A DNA stretch of 64,000 bases. Source: Maribacter cobaltidurans (GTDB lineage Bacteria > Bacteroidota > Bacteroidia > Flavobacteriales > Flavobacteriaceae). Location of the stretch: positions 677,001-741,000 of the forward strand of contig NZ_CP022957.1 in the NCBI RefSeq assembly GCF_002269385.1, given 5' to 3'. The notes under the pieces were generated by a model. That model made no database searches, was not told where the DNA came from, and saw only the letters and a program-made list of their open reading frames with translations. Position numbers and translations under genes: made by a program. Numbering within the stretch: position 1 is the stretch's first letter; every line of letters starts with the position of its first letter. Positions 11,171 through 20,936 of the stretch are shown here, in pieces.

Positions 11171-12121
11171 TTAATCCTGCTGGGTTTGTTCAAAATATTG
11201 ATGCTGTAATTTTGATATTACCGAATCGTCCAGATTACCATTATGAATAATTAATCGATACCGTAATATTGTGGGTTTTACATTGGATAATGGTATCGAC
11301 GTTGCCCCTGGATGAGGGTATACGGCATTCTGCATACTATTATTTTCTCTAAGAATCCAAGGGCTGGGATAGCCCGGATTTTTTTCGGATGGAATAATGA
11401 CCAAACCGTACTTAGTATTCGATTCTTTGGTCCGACTAAGAATATTGATCCAATCTTTTCCAGCAACCGGAGTATTTTCTGGGATGACGGTTCCCTTGGA
11501 ATCCTTAAATTTTACATCTTCGGATAATTGTACCCGTGCCGAAAAACCTCCATAGCCTTTTTCATTCTCAGAACCACCAATTAAAATAGTATCGAATAAA
11601 GGATACAGTTGAATCTTTATATCGATTGCCCTGTAATTGGATGCTTTTGGATATACTGTAATCCAATTGGTTTCCTTCACCAAGGGTCTGGTTTCATCAG
11701 TATCATTTATCGCGGTTGCGGATTTCCAAATTACTTCTGATTTCAGAGTAAGCGCCATACTATTTTCTTTGATTTCCGATGTGCTAACAACCTCCCATTC
11801 AAAATCCCGTATTTCCCAGCCGTCTCCGTACTCTGTATCATTTAAATATAGCTGATGCCAGGCCCAAAAAATACCCCTATGGTGTAGATGATCCTTGGGA
11901 AAATCCTCTGTAATTGCAACCCCATCTAAGGAATAAAGTGGGTGAATATAGTTTGCACGTTCAAAGGAGCCGTTTAAGGACTTTGGTTCTGTTTGAAAAA
12001 CCAACACACTATCCCGTCCCTCCATAAATAGTGCTTTATCATCCAGAATGTTCACCTCCAATTGGGCAAAACCATTCCCGAAAAAGAATAGAAAAAAACA
12101 AAAAACAATGGCTTCCCGCAT
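11171..12121 (-). CDS. PmoA-like DUF6807 family secreted protein
   Basis: A 316-residue protein with a signal peptide (1-19, cleavage after GFAQ). The motif block HPLYSLDGVAITEDFPKDHL, followed by HHRGIFWAWHQ, is diagnostic of the family annotated as methane oxygenase PmoA or DUF6807. Despite that name, members occur in Bacteroidota with sugar-metabolism genes and are not methane oxygenases. The rich His/Trp cluster suggests a sugar- or metal-binding pocket, which is inference. It lies 42 bp upstream of the MFS gene on the same strand, so the two may form a transcript. Confidence 0.8.
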   Translation of the reverse strand: MREAIVFCFFLFFFGNGFAQLEVNILDDKALFMEGRDSVLVFQTEPKSLNGSFERANYIHPLYSLDGVAITEDFPKDHLHHRGIFWAWHQLYLNDTEYGDGWEIRDFEWEVVSTSEIKENSMALTLKSEVIWKSATAINDTDETRPLVKETNWITVYPKASNYRAIDIKIQLYPLFDTILIGGSENEKGYGGFSARVQLSEDVKFKDSKGTVIPENTPVAGKDWINILSRTKESNTKYGLVIIPSEKNPGYPSPWILRENNSMQNAVYPHPGATSIPLSNVKPTILRYRLIIHNGNLDDSVISKLQHQYFEQTQQD

Positions 12122-12257
12122 ATTAAAAAATTCCTGGACTTGGACCTACTATGGCTTTGCTCAAAATAGTAAAATAAATGAACAACTAATTTATTAAGAT
12201 GATAGAATTATAAAATTAGTACCTTACCAAGTATTTTTAATGAACTATTTTACTGGT

Positions 12258-13046
12258 ATGAAAACTAAAAGATTTACCCCCGTATTCACTTTTTTATTCC
12301 TTATCCTTTTTACAAGCAATGGCTTGGGCCAAGAAGTAAAAAGAGAATTTTATGAGCTCAAAACGTACACCATAAAGAACGAAGCGCAAGAAAAAGCCGT
12401 TGATGCCTATTTAGAAAAAGCTTATTTGCCGGCACTTAAAAGAATGGGTATTGAGAATATTGGTGTTTTTAAAATTCGCCCAGGTAAATTTGTGATGGCC
12501 GATAAAATCTTTGTACTGATTCCTTTTAATTCCTTGGACCAGTTTGAAAAAATGGAAGCTTCCTTGGCGGTGGACAAATCACATTTGTCGGCAGGTAGCG
12601 ATTATATTATGGCCAAGCATGACAACCCTCCGTATCAAAGAATAAGCTCCACTTTGATGCGGGCCTTTTCCGAAATGCCAAAAATGGAACCAAGCAGCGT
12701 TTCCTCACCCAGAAAGGAACGTGTTTATGAACTTAGGAGTTATGAATCCGCTACCGAAGCACTGTACATAAACAAGGTGTCCATGTTCAATGAAGGTGGG
12801 GAAGTTGAACTATTCGATAATGTGGGAGCCAATGCGGTTTTCTATGCCGAGGTTATCTCCGGTGACAGTATGCCCAATTTAATGTATATGACCACCTATG
12901 AAAATATGGAGAAAAGGGACGCTGTATGGAAGGCCTTTTTCGGTTCTGAAAAATGGCAGGAGCTCGTGAACGATGAACGATATAAGAACAATGTGAGCAA
13001 AGCTGATATTTGGCTTCTTTATCCCACGGAGTATTCAGATTACTAG
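12258..13046 (+). CDS. NIPSNAP family protein
   Basis: A protein of about 262 residues with a signal peptide (MKTKRFTPVF start, cleavage near GLGQ). It holds two NIPSNAP-type ferredoxin-like repeats, each opening with a YELRxY-type strand: FYELKTYTI and VYELRSYESATEA. An in-frame ATG at 12240 would add six residues; I prefer 12258 because it places the signal charges correctly. The function of secreted NIPSNAP proteins is unknown. The stop overlaps the converging OmpA gene's stop in the shared sequence CTAG. Confidence 0.85.
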   Translation: MKTKRFTPVFTFLFLILFTSNGLGQEVKREFYELKTYTIKNEAQEKAVDAYLEKAYLPALKRMGIENIGVFKIRPGKFVMADKIFVLIPFNSLDQFEKMEASLAVDKSHLSAGSDYIMAKHDNPPYQRISSTLMRAFSEMPKMEPSSVSSPRKERVYELRSYESATEALYINKVSMFNEGGEVELFDNVGANAVFYAEVISGDSMPNLMYMTTYENMEKRDAVWKAFFGSEKWQELVNDERYKNNVSKADIWLLYPTEYSDY

Positions 13047-14167
13047 AATTTTTTTGTGAGTGTAAATTCCACCCGTCTATTATTTAGTCTGCCCCCTATG
13101 GTATTATTTGCTTCCAAAGGTTTGGAACTACCAAATCCCTGGTAGGATATTCTTTTTTTGTCAATACCTCGCTGCATCAAATAGGCAGCTACAGCTTTGG
13201 CCCTTTTTCTCGAGAGGTCCAAGTTATATGTTTTATTGCCGATGCTGTCCGTATGTCCGGATATTGAAATTATTAGATCTGGCCTAGAGCTAAGATAGGT
13301 TACCATTTGATCTAATTCCTTAATGGATTGAGTGGATAATGTGAACTCATCAAAATTGAACAACACACTTTTAAAGGTGATGGTCTCATTCATTGTATAA
13401 TTCTCATCTAGCACTTTATCATTGGGGTTTGTTTGCCTCCCATTATTTTTCAGGGAAATTACACTAACCATATCCAAATAATAATAGGAACCCTTAGTTG
13501 CCCTACGTTTTGTTTTAAATTTTTGGGTGCGCTTATTATCCTTAAAATTGCCAATGACCAAAAAGTTTTCGGTTCCATTAGCTATAAATTCTTTTTCTAC
13601 CCTTACCCATTCTTTATTATCTGAATAAAAATCAGAGTAGCTAATCTCAAATGTATTGGACACATTCCCAGGTAACCGGGATAGATGCATTCTTGAGAGT
13701 ACCTTGTTCGTCTCCACGTTTAAGGAATCTTCTGAAAAAAGAATTCCGAATTCCTTTATGGCAAAATCCGACCGTTCCGCCAAGCTCACATAAAATGACA
13801 ATACATACTTGTCACCCTTTTTTAAAGTTTCCGTCAAGGAAGCTTGTAAGTATTCCCTATAATCGTCCGGAGCGTACAAATACAAACCCACATAACCTTC
13901 CCCAAAATCCGCTGGTTGTTCCCCATTGAAATTCTTGGGCGTTCCCATCGCTTGGCTGCATCCGTGGAAATAATCGGTAGAACCCAAGGTGGGAGTATCC
14001 CAATCGATTAAATCATGTTTTAGGTTCCCTAATTGTTTGGGACAATTCTTGTAATGCTCAAAGCTTGGGTTTTTAACCAGATTTTGTCCATATAAAAAAT
14101 GGATTCCCATCAACCAAAGAAGCGGTGTAACAAGATATACGCAGTATGTATTCAGGAAATACCTCAC
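13043..14167 (-). CDS. OmpA family protein with N-terminal carbohydrate-binding-like domain
   Basis: A 374-residue protein with a signal peptide ending near LYGQ. The N-terminal domain opens with NLVKNPSFEHYKNCP, a galactose-binding-like jelly-roll signature, and runs to about residue 245. The C-terminal OmpA/MotB domain shows LFNFDEFTL, then GHTDSIGNKTYNLDLSRKRA and NNRRVEFTL, the peptidoglycan-binding residues. It probably anchors the outer membrane or surface material to murein. The stop overlaps the convergent NIPSNAP gene by 4 bp. Confidence 0.88.
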   Translation of the reverse strand: MRYFLNTYCVYLVTPLLWLMGIHFLYGQNLVKNPSFEHYKNCPKQLGNLKHDLIDWDTPTLGSTDYFHGCSQAMGTPKNFNGEQPADFGEGYVGLYLYAPDDYREYLQASLTETLKKGDKYVLSFYVSLAERSDFAIKEFGILFSEDSLNVETNKVLSRMHLSRLPGNVSNTFEISYSDFYSDNKEWVRVEKEFIANGTENFLVIGNFKDNKRTQKFKTKRRATKGSYYYLDMVSVISLKNNGRQTNPNDKVLDENYTMNETITFKSVLFNFDEFTLSTQSIKELDQMVTYLSSRPDLIISISGHTDSIGNKTYNLDLSRKRAKAVAAYLMQRGIDKKRISYQGFGSSKPLEANNTIGGRLNNRRVEFTLTKKF

Positions 14168-14221
14168 TCCCCTAAGTTAGAAAATAAGGAGCTTTCTAAA
14201 CGTATTTAATCGTTCAGGGTT

Positions 14222-15976
14222 TTATAAATCGAATTTATAGGTGGCCCCGGCCAATATCTGAAAACCTTGGACCGGATAATTTGCCCAACGTTGGTAGTTA
14301 TTATTGGCAATATTCGCCGCCTTTAAAAAGATGGACAATTGATTGTCCACACGATACCCCAAATGGGCATTGGCGTCAAAAAAGCCATCCAAATTAATGA
14401 GAGTTGCAGGATATTCCGACACGGGAACATTCTGCACCACTTCGGTAGAGAAATCCTCTCTTTCCCCCACATAAAAAAGGTTGGCCCCAGCAAACCACTT
14501 TTCCCCTATCTGGTAATCCATAAATAAAGACCCTTTTAAATTAGGAAGGTTCCAAGCCGGGTTATCCGTTTCTGTATTATAATCGTACACCTCAGCATTG
14601 ATTCCCAAGGTAAAGTTCCTATTGACATCGACATTGAGCTCTCCAAATATCCCAATGGTCTTGATATCATCATAAAAAACCTCAAAGGAATTACCGTAGT
14701 AATATCCCTTTTCGTCATTTCTAAAGTTGTTTTGGGGATTTAGTTTAAATAGAGGCGTGTTGTTTTCCGCAGTATAAGACCCCTTAATATTATAGCTCAA
14801 ATTGGGTAGTAATTGACCCTTCAATCCTATATAGGCATTGTACTGACTATCCGTTGGAGCAATAGACAATGTAGGGGACACAAAGGTATTCTCCTCCACA
14901 AAATCATAATAGGAATTTTGTCTTAACTCCCCTTCCACACCCCCATAGGCAATAACCGTTTCGTCCAACAAACGATAGGAAGCGGCCACGGCCGGATAGA
15001 TGTAGAAATTTCCCTCGCTTGCCTCAAGATTCATCCCATAGACCAAGTTTACACCTAGGTTAAGTGAAAAGTCGTCCCTGCGCATGACCAAACCTGGACT
15101 AATTCCCACCTGCAAATGGCTATAGGCAATTCCGTCATCGTTTGTTGCACTGTTTACACTGGCGTTTTTAAAATTTCCATTTACATAGTCCACTTTGGCC
15201 TTGATTGAAAATGCCTCATCGTTTAAAGGTGCCTCAAAAGCTGTATTTAAAATAGCCCTATTCTCTCCCGATTTCACGGCATCCCAAAATCGTCTATATT
15301 TTAAATCCAACCGTTTAAAAAAAGATTCCTCCACATTTACATGTCCACCAACTTCTCCCATATAATAGTTTTGGCGTTCATTGATACTATTTACCATAGC
15401 ATCATCGTACACGCCTAAGGGGAGTCCGTACCAATTATAAAGTTGGTGCTGTAAACCAACGGTGGCACCCCAATCCAAGTCCCTATCCCGCTTTTTGAAA
15501 GATGCATCCAGTCGGGAATCTGAAAAGATATTATCCAATTGCACACCATCGATTTTTCCCCTTGAGGAATTATGGTCAAAGCCCAAATCAAAAGTAGCAT
15601 CCCTATCCACCTCCCTGGTGGTATAAAATTCCGCTGTGGCATTACCATAATTGCCCGCTCCTGCGGAAGCATACGTATTGAACAATTCAGGGGGCGGTAT
15701 TCTTTCCACACGGGAAGCCGTTCCTTTGGAAGGTGTAAATGTAGACGCTACCGGTACGGAAAATATACTGTAGTTTATTTTCTTTTTTTGTAAAACGATG
15801 GAATCGTTAAGATTTGGCATGGATTTGATCTTGAATGCATCCGATACCGTAGGCGTATAGGCCTTGGTCACCGTCACCGTTTCCGTTCCTAAGTCATCTT
15901 GGTCTTCCTGCGCGATTATTTGTTGAAATCCGGACAATATCAACAATACGATTCCTATTTTAAGATTCTTGTACAT
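14222..15976 (-). CDS. outer-membrane beta-barrel, TonB-receptor-like without plug
   Basis: A 584-residue protein with a signal peptide (cleavage near IIAQ), then a short segment ETVTVTKAYTPTVSDAFKI resembling the region before a TonB plug, and then directly barrel strands ending in LAGATYKFDL. It is much shorter than a full TonB-dependent receptor (700-1000 residues) and I see no plug domain. It lies 23 bp downstream of the 1007-residue TPR gene on the same strand, so the two probably work together at the outer membrane. Transport function is not shown. Confidence 0.75.
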   Translation of the reverse strand: MYKNLKIGIVLLILSGFQQIIAQEDQDDLGTETVTVTKAYTPTVSDAFKIKSMPNLNDSIVLQKKKINYSIFSVPVASTFTPSKGTASRVERIPPPELFNTYASAGAGNYGNATAEFYTTREVDRDATFDLGFDHNSSRGKIDGVQLDNIFSDSRLDASFKKRDRDLDWGATVGLQHQLYNWYGLPLGVYDDAMVNSINERQNYYMGEVGGHVNVEESFFKRLDLKYRRFWDAVKSGENRAILNTAFEAPLNDEAFSIKAKVDYVNGNFKNASVNSATNDDGIAYSHLQVGISPGLVMRRDDFSLNLGVNLVYGMNLEASEGNFYIYPAVAASYRLLDETVIAYGGVEGELRQNSYYDFVEENTFVSPTLSIAPTDSQYNAYIGLKGQLLPNLSYNIKGSYTAENNTPLFKLNPQNNFRNDEKGYYYGNSFEVFYDDIKTIGIFGELNVDVNRNFTLGINAEVYDYNTETDNPAWNLPNLKGSLFMDYQIGEKWFAGANLFYVGEREDFSTEVVQNVPVSEYPATLINLDGFFDANAHLGYRVDNQLSIFLKAANIANNNYQRWANYPVQGFQILAGATYKFDL

Positions 15977-15999
15977 ACGTGTTCTATTACTTTGGTACG

Positions 16000-18900
16000 T
16001 TACTTTTGATTTGGGTCTACCGATGAATTACTTTGGGATTCCTTGGATTTAATGATGGCCAACTCCGCTTTTGCATCGGCTACAATTTCTGGGTATTGCC
16101 CAAAATTGGATATAACACTATCCAAAATATAGGTCGCCTGATAGGAGTCTCCCAGAGCATAGAAGTTCTTGGCCATTAACACGAGTCCCTTTCCTCCCCA
16201 TTCTTTATAGGTGGCATAATCCTTTGCCAATTTTTGTACCGAAATATTGGAGGATTCATAGTCGCCATCCTGATGCTTAAAATAGGCGTCATAATACAAA
16301 GCCTCAGCAGCTGTAGCTCCCGATGCAATGGTCAACACCTCGGAATAGGCAGATTTTGCCTTGGATTCGTCTCCGGTAGCAATGGCCGATCTTGCTATCA
16401 TAATCTGTGCATCGCTCTTAATCCGATCGTCAATGCTAGGGGTACCCAAAACTTTCTCAGCATACTCCAGTGTTTTGGAATAATTCTTCTGCCCGTAATA
16501 TCCTTTCATTAGATTGGATTGTGCAAAAGTTCGGTTTTGTTGAATGTTGGCTTGTTCTTCCAACTTTAATAGATAAGGCAAAGCGGATTCATAGTCCTGT
16601 TTTCCTATATATACCTCACACACACGGGTCAGGGCCTGTTCCGCATACTCGCTCGTAGTTCTATCGGCTACATATTTATAATACGGTAAGGCCGCGTCCT
16701 TGTCGCCCTTGCCAAAATAAAGTTGCGCTAAGCTAAAGTTGGCATCCAAAGCATGAAGCCCGTTTGGAAACTCTTCTATATACTTTTTATAACCTCTGAT
16801 GGCGGCATCCGTTCTACCTTCAATATTTTGTTTTTGGACCGATTCAAAAGTAGCATTGTCCAATTCCGCATCCGAAACCTCAACAAAATCAAGTCCGTTC
16901 ACCCAACTGGCATACTCGTCAACCCTACCTAAATCTACATAAACCAATTTTGCGGTAGCTACCGCCTGTACGGCTTCCTGTGTATTAGGAAAATCCCTTA
17001 CAACGGTTTTAAACTTGGCCAAAGCTTCATTATTTCTGCTGGAATTGTAATAGACAAGTCCTTGTCTCATCAAAGCCTGTGGCACCAAAGAACTGCCTTT
17101 GTATTCATTGATCAGCCTATCGTATGCCTGAAGCCCTTTACTTTCCTGTCCGGCCGAGATATAAGTGTTTCCCAGTTCAAACAAGGCATCATCCTTAAAG
17201 GTAGACCTTGGATATTGAGCTACGAAGTTTTCCAAACTTTCAATTTTACTATCCTCTTTCCCAACAAAACCATAACTCATGGCCTTTTGGTAAGAAGCAT
17301 AATCCTTTTCCGGTCCAGTCAAGGCCAAAGCCTTATTATATGTTTCTATGGCAGGCCAATATTTTCGAGTAGCGAAATAACTATCCCCCAATCTTAGATA
17401 TCCGTCGTGTAACTTTTGAATATCATCCTTATGTGCATCGGTGAAGGCATTGAAATAGGTAATGGCATTACCGTAGTCCTTTTGTTTAAAATAGGCATAG
17501 GCCAAATCATAATCCACATCACTTCCTTCCGAAACACTATTTGATGCTGAATTTTGTTTGAATGCCATAAATCCGGACGCCGCCTCATCAAACCTATTGA
17601 GCAAATAATCCGCTTCTGCCTTCCAATAGCTTGCCCTAGCCTTAAAAAGATCATTTACGGCACTTCCCAAGGACTTTTGCAATACTTCCGAGGCACCGTT
17701 GTAATCTCCCTCCATAAAAAGCTCTATCCCCCTATAATAGGCTACTTTTTGATAGGTTTCCTTACTGGCATAGTTTTGATTGCTTTCCAAAAGCTCCATT
17801 GCGCCGGCAAAATTCTTAGAGGTAATAAAGGAGTCCACCAATAAGGTCTGCATTTCTTCCTGATGTTCATCATTGGGATACGTCTTCAAGTAATTGGTAA
17901 TGACCTGCGGAACCGGCTCATAGGCATTACCTACTTCATAACTTAGCCTGGCATAGTTTAAGAAGGCATCCTTTTGAATCTCCGCATTAAAATCCATTTG
18001 CGAGGCATTTCTAAAGGCATTGAGGGCCTCCTGCTTTTTATCCTGTTTTAGGTAGCATTCCGCCAAGTGGTAGTAGGCATTCTGGGAAACACTATTGGTA
18101 CCCCCAATGATTTTATTGAATTGATCTATGGCACTTGCATAATCCCCCTGCTTGTAATAGCTATAGCCTAGCAGGTAATAATCCGTATTGTTCCATTTTC
18201 CACGTTTACCCTTGTACTCCTTTAAGTAGGGTATTGCGTTTTCATATTGACCCAAGTTGAAATAGCTTTCGCCAATAATCTTATTCAGTTCTGATACCTC
18301 GCTTCTATCGGATTTGGGAAGTTGTTTCTTTGCCAAGGCAATCGCCTCCTCAAATTTTCCCAATTTAAAGTTCATATCCGCCTGATAATAACTCAGTTTC
18401 TCCTCCAGTACATTTTGATCGGTAATTTGATCGAATCGCTCATTGGCGGCCTCATAATCATCCTCTTGATATGCAATGTAGCCCAGATAATACTTGGCCT
18501 GCGAACCGTAGACCGGTGAGGTGGTCACTTTTTCCAGGTATCGTTCCGCTTCCTTGCTTTTTCCCGAGGAAAACAAAGCGTACCCATAATTGAAATTGAA
18601 CTTGTCCATTTCTCCACGGGAAAGTGCACTCTGATCCACTTTGTTATACCACTTTAGTGCATAAGGATATTTCCCCGTTTCAAAATAATATTCGGCCACA
18701 TCGGCGAAGGCAGAATTTCTTTTGGTGGACGTTGGATACTTTTCAACGAAATCCTCCATTAAGCGGTCTGCTCCCTGCTGATTTAACCTAACTGCCGCAT
18801 TTGCGGCATAATAAGCGCTGTTGGCGGCAATTTCCTCGTCCTTGGTCCTCGACTTTACTTTATCGAATATGGTCTGGGCAGCTTGATACTGCTCATTGTT

Positions 18901-19023
18901 ATAGAGGGTCAGTGCATCCTGAAAGTCCTTATTTTCGTGAGTATAAATTTTGGATTCCTGAGCGGTCCCAATACATACAAATCCTAGGACCAATGGAATA
19001 AAAGCGGTGATTTTATTAAGCAT
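16000..19023 (-). CDS. large periplasmic TPR-repeat protein
   Basis: A 1007-residue exported protein (signal peptide 1-21, cleavage after GTAQ) made almost wholly of tetratricopeptide repeats from about residue 25 to 990. Typical repeats read AxxxLYNNEQYQAAQTIFD, YYFETGKYPYALKWYNKVD and YYKYVADRTTSEYAEQAL. Such arrays scaffold complexes; the BamD-like spacing and the following barrel gene suggest a periplasmic or outer-membrane assembly role, which is inference. It is the first gene of a two-gene operon. Confidence 0.85.
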   Translation of the reverse strand: MLNKITAFIPLVLGFVCIGTAQESKIYTHENKDFQDALTLYNNEQYQAAQTIFDKVKSRTKDEEIAANSAYYAANAAVRLNQQGADRLMEDFVEKYPTSTKRNSAFADVAEYYFETGKYPYALKWYNKVDQSALSRGEMDKFNFNYGYALFSSGKSKEAERYLEKVTTSPVYGSQAKYYLGYIAYQEDDYEAANERFDQITDQNVLEEKLSYYQADMNFKLGKFEEAIALAKKQLPKSDRSEVSELNKIIGESYFNLGQYENAIPYLKEYKGKRGKWNNTDYYLLGYSYYKQGDYASAIDQFNKIIGGTNSVSQNAYYHLAECYLKQDKKQEALNAFRNASQMDFNAEIQKDAFLNYARLSYEVGNAYEPVPQVITNYLKTYPNDEHQEEMQTLLVDSFITSKNFAGAMELLESNQNYASKETYQKVAYYRGIELFMEGDYNGASEVLQKSLGSAVNDLFKARASYWKAEADYLLNRFDEAASGFMAFKQNSASNSVSEGSDVDYDLAYAYFKQKDYGNAITYFNAFTDAHKDDIQKLHDGYLRLGDSYFATRKYWPAIETYNKALALTGPEKDYASYQKAMSYGFVGKEDSKIESLENFVAQYPRSTFKDDALFELGNTYISAGQESKGLQAYDRLINEYKGSSLVPQALMRQGLVYYNSSRNNEALAKFKTVVRDFPNTQEAVQAVATAKLVYVDLGRVDEYASWVNGLDFVEVSDAELDNATFESVQKQNIEGRTDAAIRGYKKYIEEFPNGLHALDANFSLAQLYFGKGDKDAALPYYKYVADRTTSEYAEQALTRVCEVYIGKQDYESALPYLLKLEEQANIQQNRTFAQSNLMKGYYGQKNYSKTLEYAEKVLGTPSIDDRIKSDAQIMIARSAIATGDESKAKSAYSEVLTIASGATAAEALYYDAYFKHQDGDYESSNISVQKLAKDYATYKEWGGKGLVLMAKNFYALGDSYQATYILDSVISNFGQYPEIVADAKAELAIIKSKESQSNSSVDPNQK

Positions 19024-19180
19024 AGTGTTCTCTTACTATTTTGAATAACCGTAGTGTTAAAAAGGATAACGGCAAATTTTGTACCTAAGTATGTCAACTG
19101 CCACTACAAAAAAAAAGAATTTGAAAAAGGGAACACCGTTATCAAAAGGAACTTATTACTTTTATATTAACATTGTAGTT

Positions 19181-19864
19181 ATGGAAGAGATGGTTTTAGA
19201 GTTAAAGGATGCATCCATTTTCCAAAAGGAAAGTCTGGTGCTTAGTGAAGTTAACATACAGGTTACCAAGGGAGAGTTCGTTTATCTTATCGGTAAGACG
19301 GGAAGCGGCAAGAGTAGCTTTATGAAAACGCTTTATGGTGACCTTCCATTGCAAAAAGGAGAAGGAAAAATTGTAGATTTTGACTTAAAGACCCTCAAGG
19401 AAAATGATATTCCCTTTCTTAGAAGGAAGCTAGGTATTGTTTTTCAGGATTTTAAGTTGTTGCCGGATAGGAACATCAATCAAAATATGCTTTTCGTACT
19501 TAAAGCAACGGGATGGAAGGATCAGGCCAAGATGGATGCTCAGGTCGTTGACGTTTTGGAAAAAGTGGGCATGAAAACAAAGGGGTTCAAGTTTCCCCAT
19601 GAACTTTCCGGGGGCGAACAACAACGGGTCGCCATTGCAAGGGCCTTGCTTAATGACCCGGAGCTTATTTTGGCCGACGAACCAACAGGTAACCTAGACC
19701 CCCAGACCAGTGTGGAGGTGATGAAGGTATTGCAGGAAATCAATAAATCTGGGCGCACCATCTTGATGGCCACCCATGATTATGCACTTATTTTAAAATA
19801 CCCCTCAAAAACCATAAAATGCGACTCGAATAAAGTTTTTGAAGTCGTACAAAAAGCGGTGTAA
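19181..19864 (+). CDS. ftsE: cell-division ABC transporter ATP-binding protein FtsE
   Basis: A 227-residue ABC ATPase. Walker A GKTGSGKSS, Q-loop VFQDFKLLPDRN, signature LSGGEQQRVAIARAL, Walker B LILADEPTGNLDP and the H-loop ATHD are all intact. The DFKLLPDR context is typical of FtsE, which works with FtsX at the divisome to control peptidoglycan hydrolysis. I chose the ATG at 19181 because the frame open from 19079 adds 34 Lys/Thr-rich residues that the family lacks. No ftsX lies next to it, which is common in Bacteroidota. A LolD-type ATPase is the alternative. Confidence 0.85.
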   Translation: MEEMVLELKDASIFQKESLVLSEVNIQVTKGEFVYLIGKTGSGKSSFMKTLYGDLPLQKGEGKIVDFDLKTLKENDIPFLRRKLGIVFQDFKLLPDRNINQNMLFVLKATGWKDQAKMDAQVVDVLEKVGMKTKGFKFPHELSGGEQQRVAIARALLNDPELILADEPTGNLDPQTSVEVMKVLQEINKSGRTILMATHDYALILKYPSKTIKCDSNKVFEVVQKAV

Positions 19865-19877
19865 ACAAAAAGCCAAT

Positions 19878-20936
19878 CTATTCAGAAAATCCCAAACCGT
19901 GTTTTTCCGTTGGAAAAAGAACCCCATTTTCCAATCGGAAAAGATTTTTAAAAGGGTCATCAATGAGGTCCAAATGACCATCCAGATCGGCATACATCAC
20001 ATTGGGTCTTGAAAGGGCAAAATGTAATCCTGCGGAAATACCTAGGGAACACTCATCTATACAACCTACCATGGTCTCCAGTTTGGCAGCTTTTGCTACC
20101 GAACTAATATGCTTTGCAGTCAAGATTCCCCCAACTTTTTGAAGTTTGATATTTACCATGTCCACCCTCTCGTTCTGTGCCAATCTAAAGGCATCGGTCA
20201 AGGTTTTAAGGCTTTCATCCGCCATAACGGGAATGTCCACTTGGCTGGTTACCTCTCCTAAACGCTCTTCTGCTTCCATCTTGGTAGGTTGCTCAAAAAT
20301 TTGGATACCCATAGCTGCTGTAGCCTTCACAAAAGCAATAGAATCCACAACGGAGTACCCTTGGTTGCCGTCAAAACGCCATGTAATATTGGGGTAGATT
20401 TCATGAAGTTTTTTCATTTTCCCTATATCCTCCTCAAGATTACTACCTCCCTTAATCTTTAAAATAGAAAATCCCTGATCGACATATTCCTTGGCATGCT
20501 TTAAGGTCTCTTCCAAACCTAAAATTCCAATGGTAATGCTCGTTGGAATACTTTTTTGATACCCCCCTAAAAAATTATAAAGGGGCACCCCTGCCTTTTT
20601 GGACAACAAATCAAATAAAGCCAGGTCTACCATGGCCAAAGAAGAGGATTTCTTTTCTAATAGCAATTTTAATTCCGTCAGCAATAACGCATAGGTGAAT
20701 GGATTCTTGCCGATTAAAAATGGGATAATTATATTTCTTATCGCTCTTTCTACTTCCTCAGGAGATTCTCCGGTAACTATTTTGTCCGGAGCGGCACAGC
20801 CATAACCTACCAGATGCCCTTCGGTTTCAATTTTTAAGATAAAATTTGTGGTAGCATCGATTGTTTCGTAGGCAATAGTGTATGGTACGGATAGTGCTAA
20901 ATCCAACCGCTCGTAGCTTACCTGTGTTATCTTCAT
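19878..20936 (-). CDS. dgcA: dipeptide epimerase / N-acetyl-D-glutamate racemase-like (enolase superfamily)
   Basis: A 352-residue enolase-superfamily enzyme. Catalytic residues are readable: KIK (Lys160, Lys162), metal ligands Asp189 (FDGNQG), Glu215 (FEQP) and Asp240 (ADES), second-side Lys264 (NIKLQKVGG), and a C-terminal DLDGHLDL typical of L-Ala-D/L-Glu epimerases. Its start overlaps the stop of the DUF1611 gene by 4 bp (ATGA). DUF1611 and this family are the reported DgcN/DgcA pair that converts D-Glu to L-Glu through N-acetyl intermediates. The alternative is a plain murein-dipeptide epimerase. Confidence 0.85.
   Translation of the reverse strand: MKITQVSYERLDLALSVPYTIAYETIDATTNFILKIETEGHLVGYGCAAPDKIVTGESPEEVERAIRNIIIPFLIGKNPFTYALLLTELKLLLEKKSSSLAMVDLALFDLLSKKAGVPLYNFLGGYQKSIPTSITIGILGLEETLKHAKEYVDQGFSILKIKGGSNLEEDIGKMKKLHEIYPNITWRFDGNQGYSVVDSIAFVKATAAMGIQIFEQPTKMEAEERLGEVTSQVDIPVMADESLKTLTDAFRLAQNERVDMVNIKLQKVGGILTAKHISSVAKAAKLETMVGCIDECSLGISAGLHFALSRPNVMYADLDGHLDLIDDPFKNLFRLENGVLFPTEKHGLGFSE

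Noticed and set aside
19079..19180. Extended N-terminus for ftsE
   Set aside because: Lys/Thr-rich leader not found in the family; the start at 19181 gives normal length.
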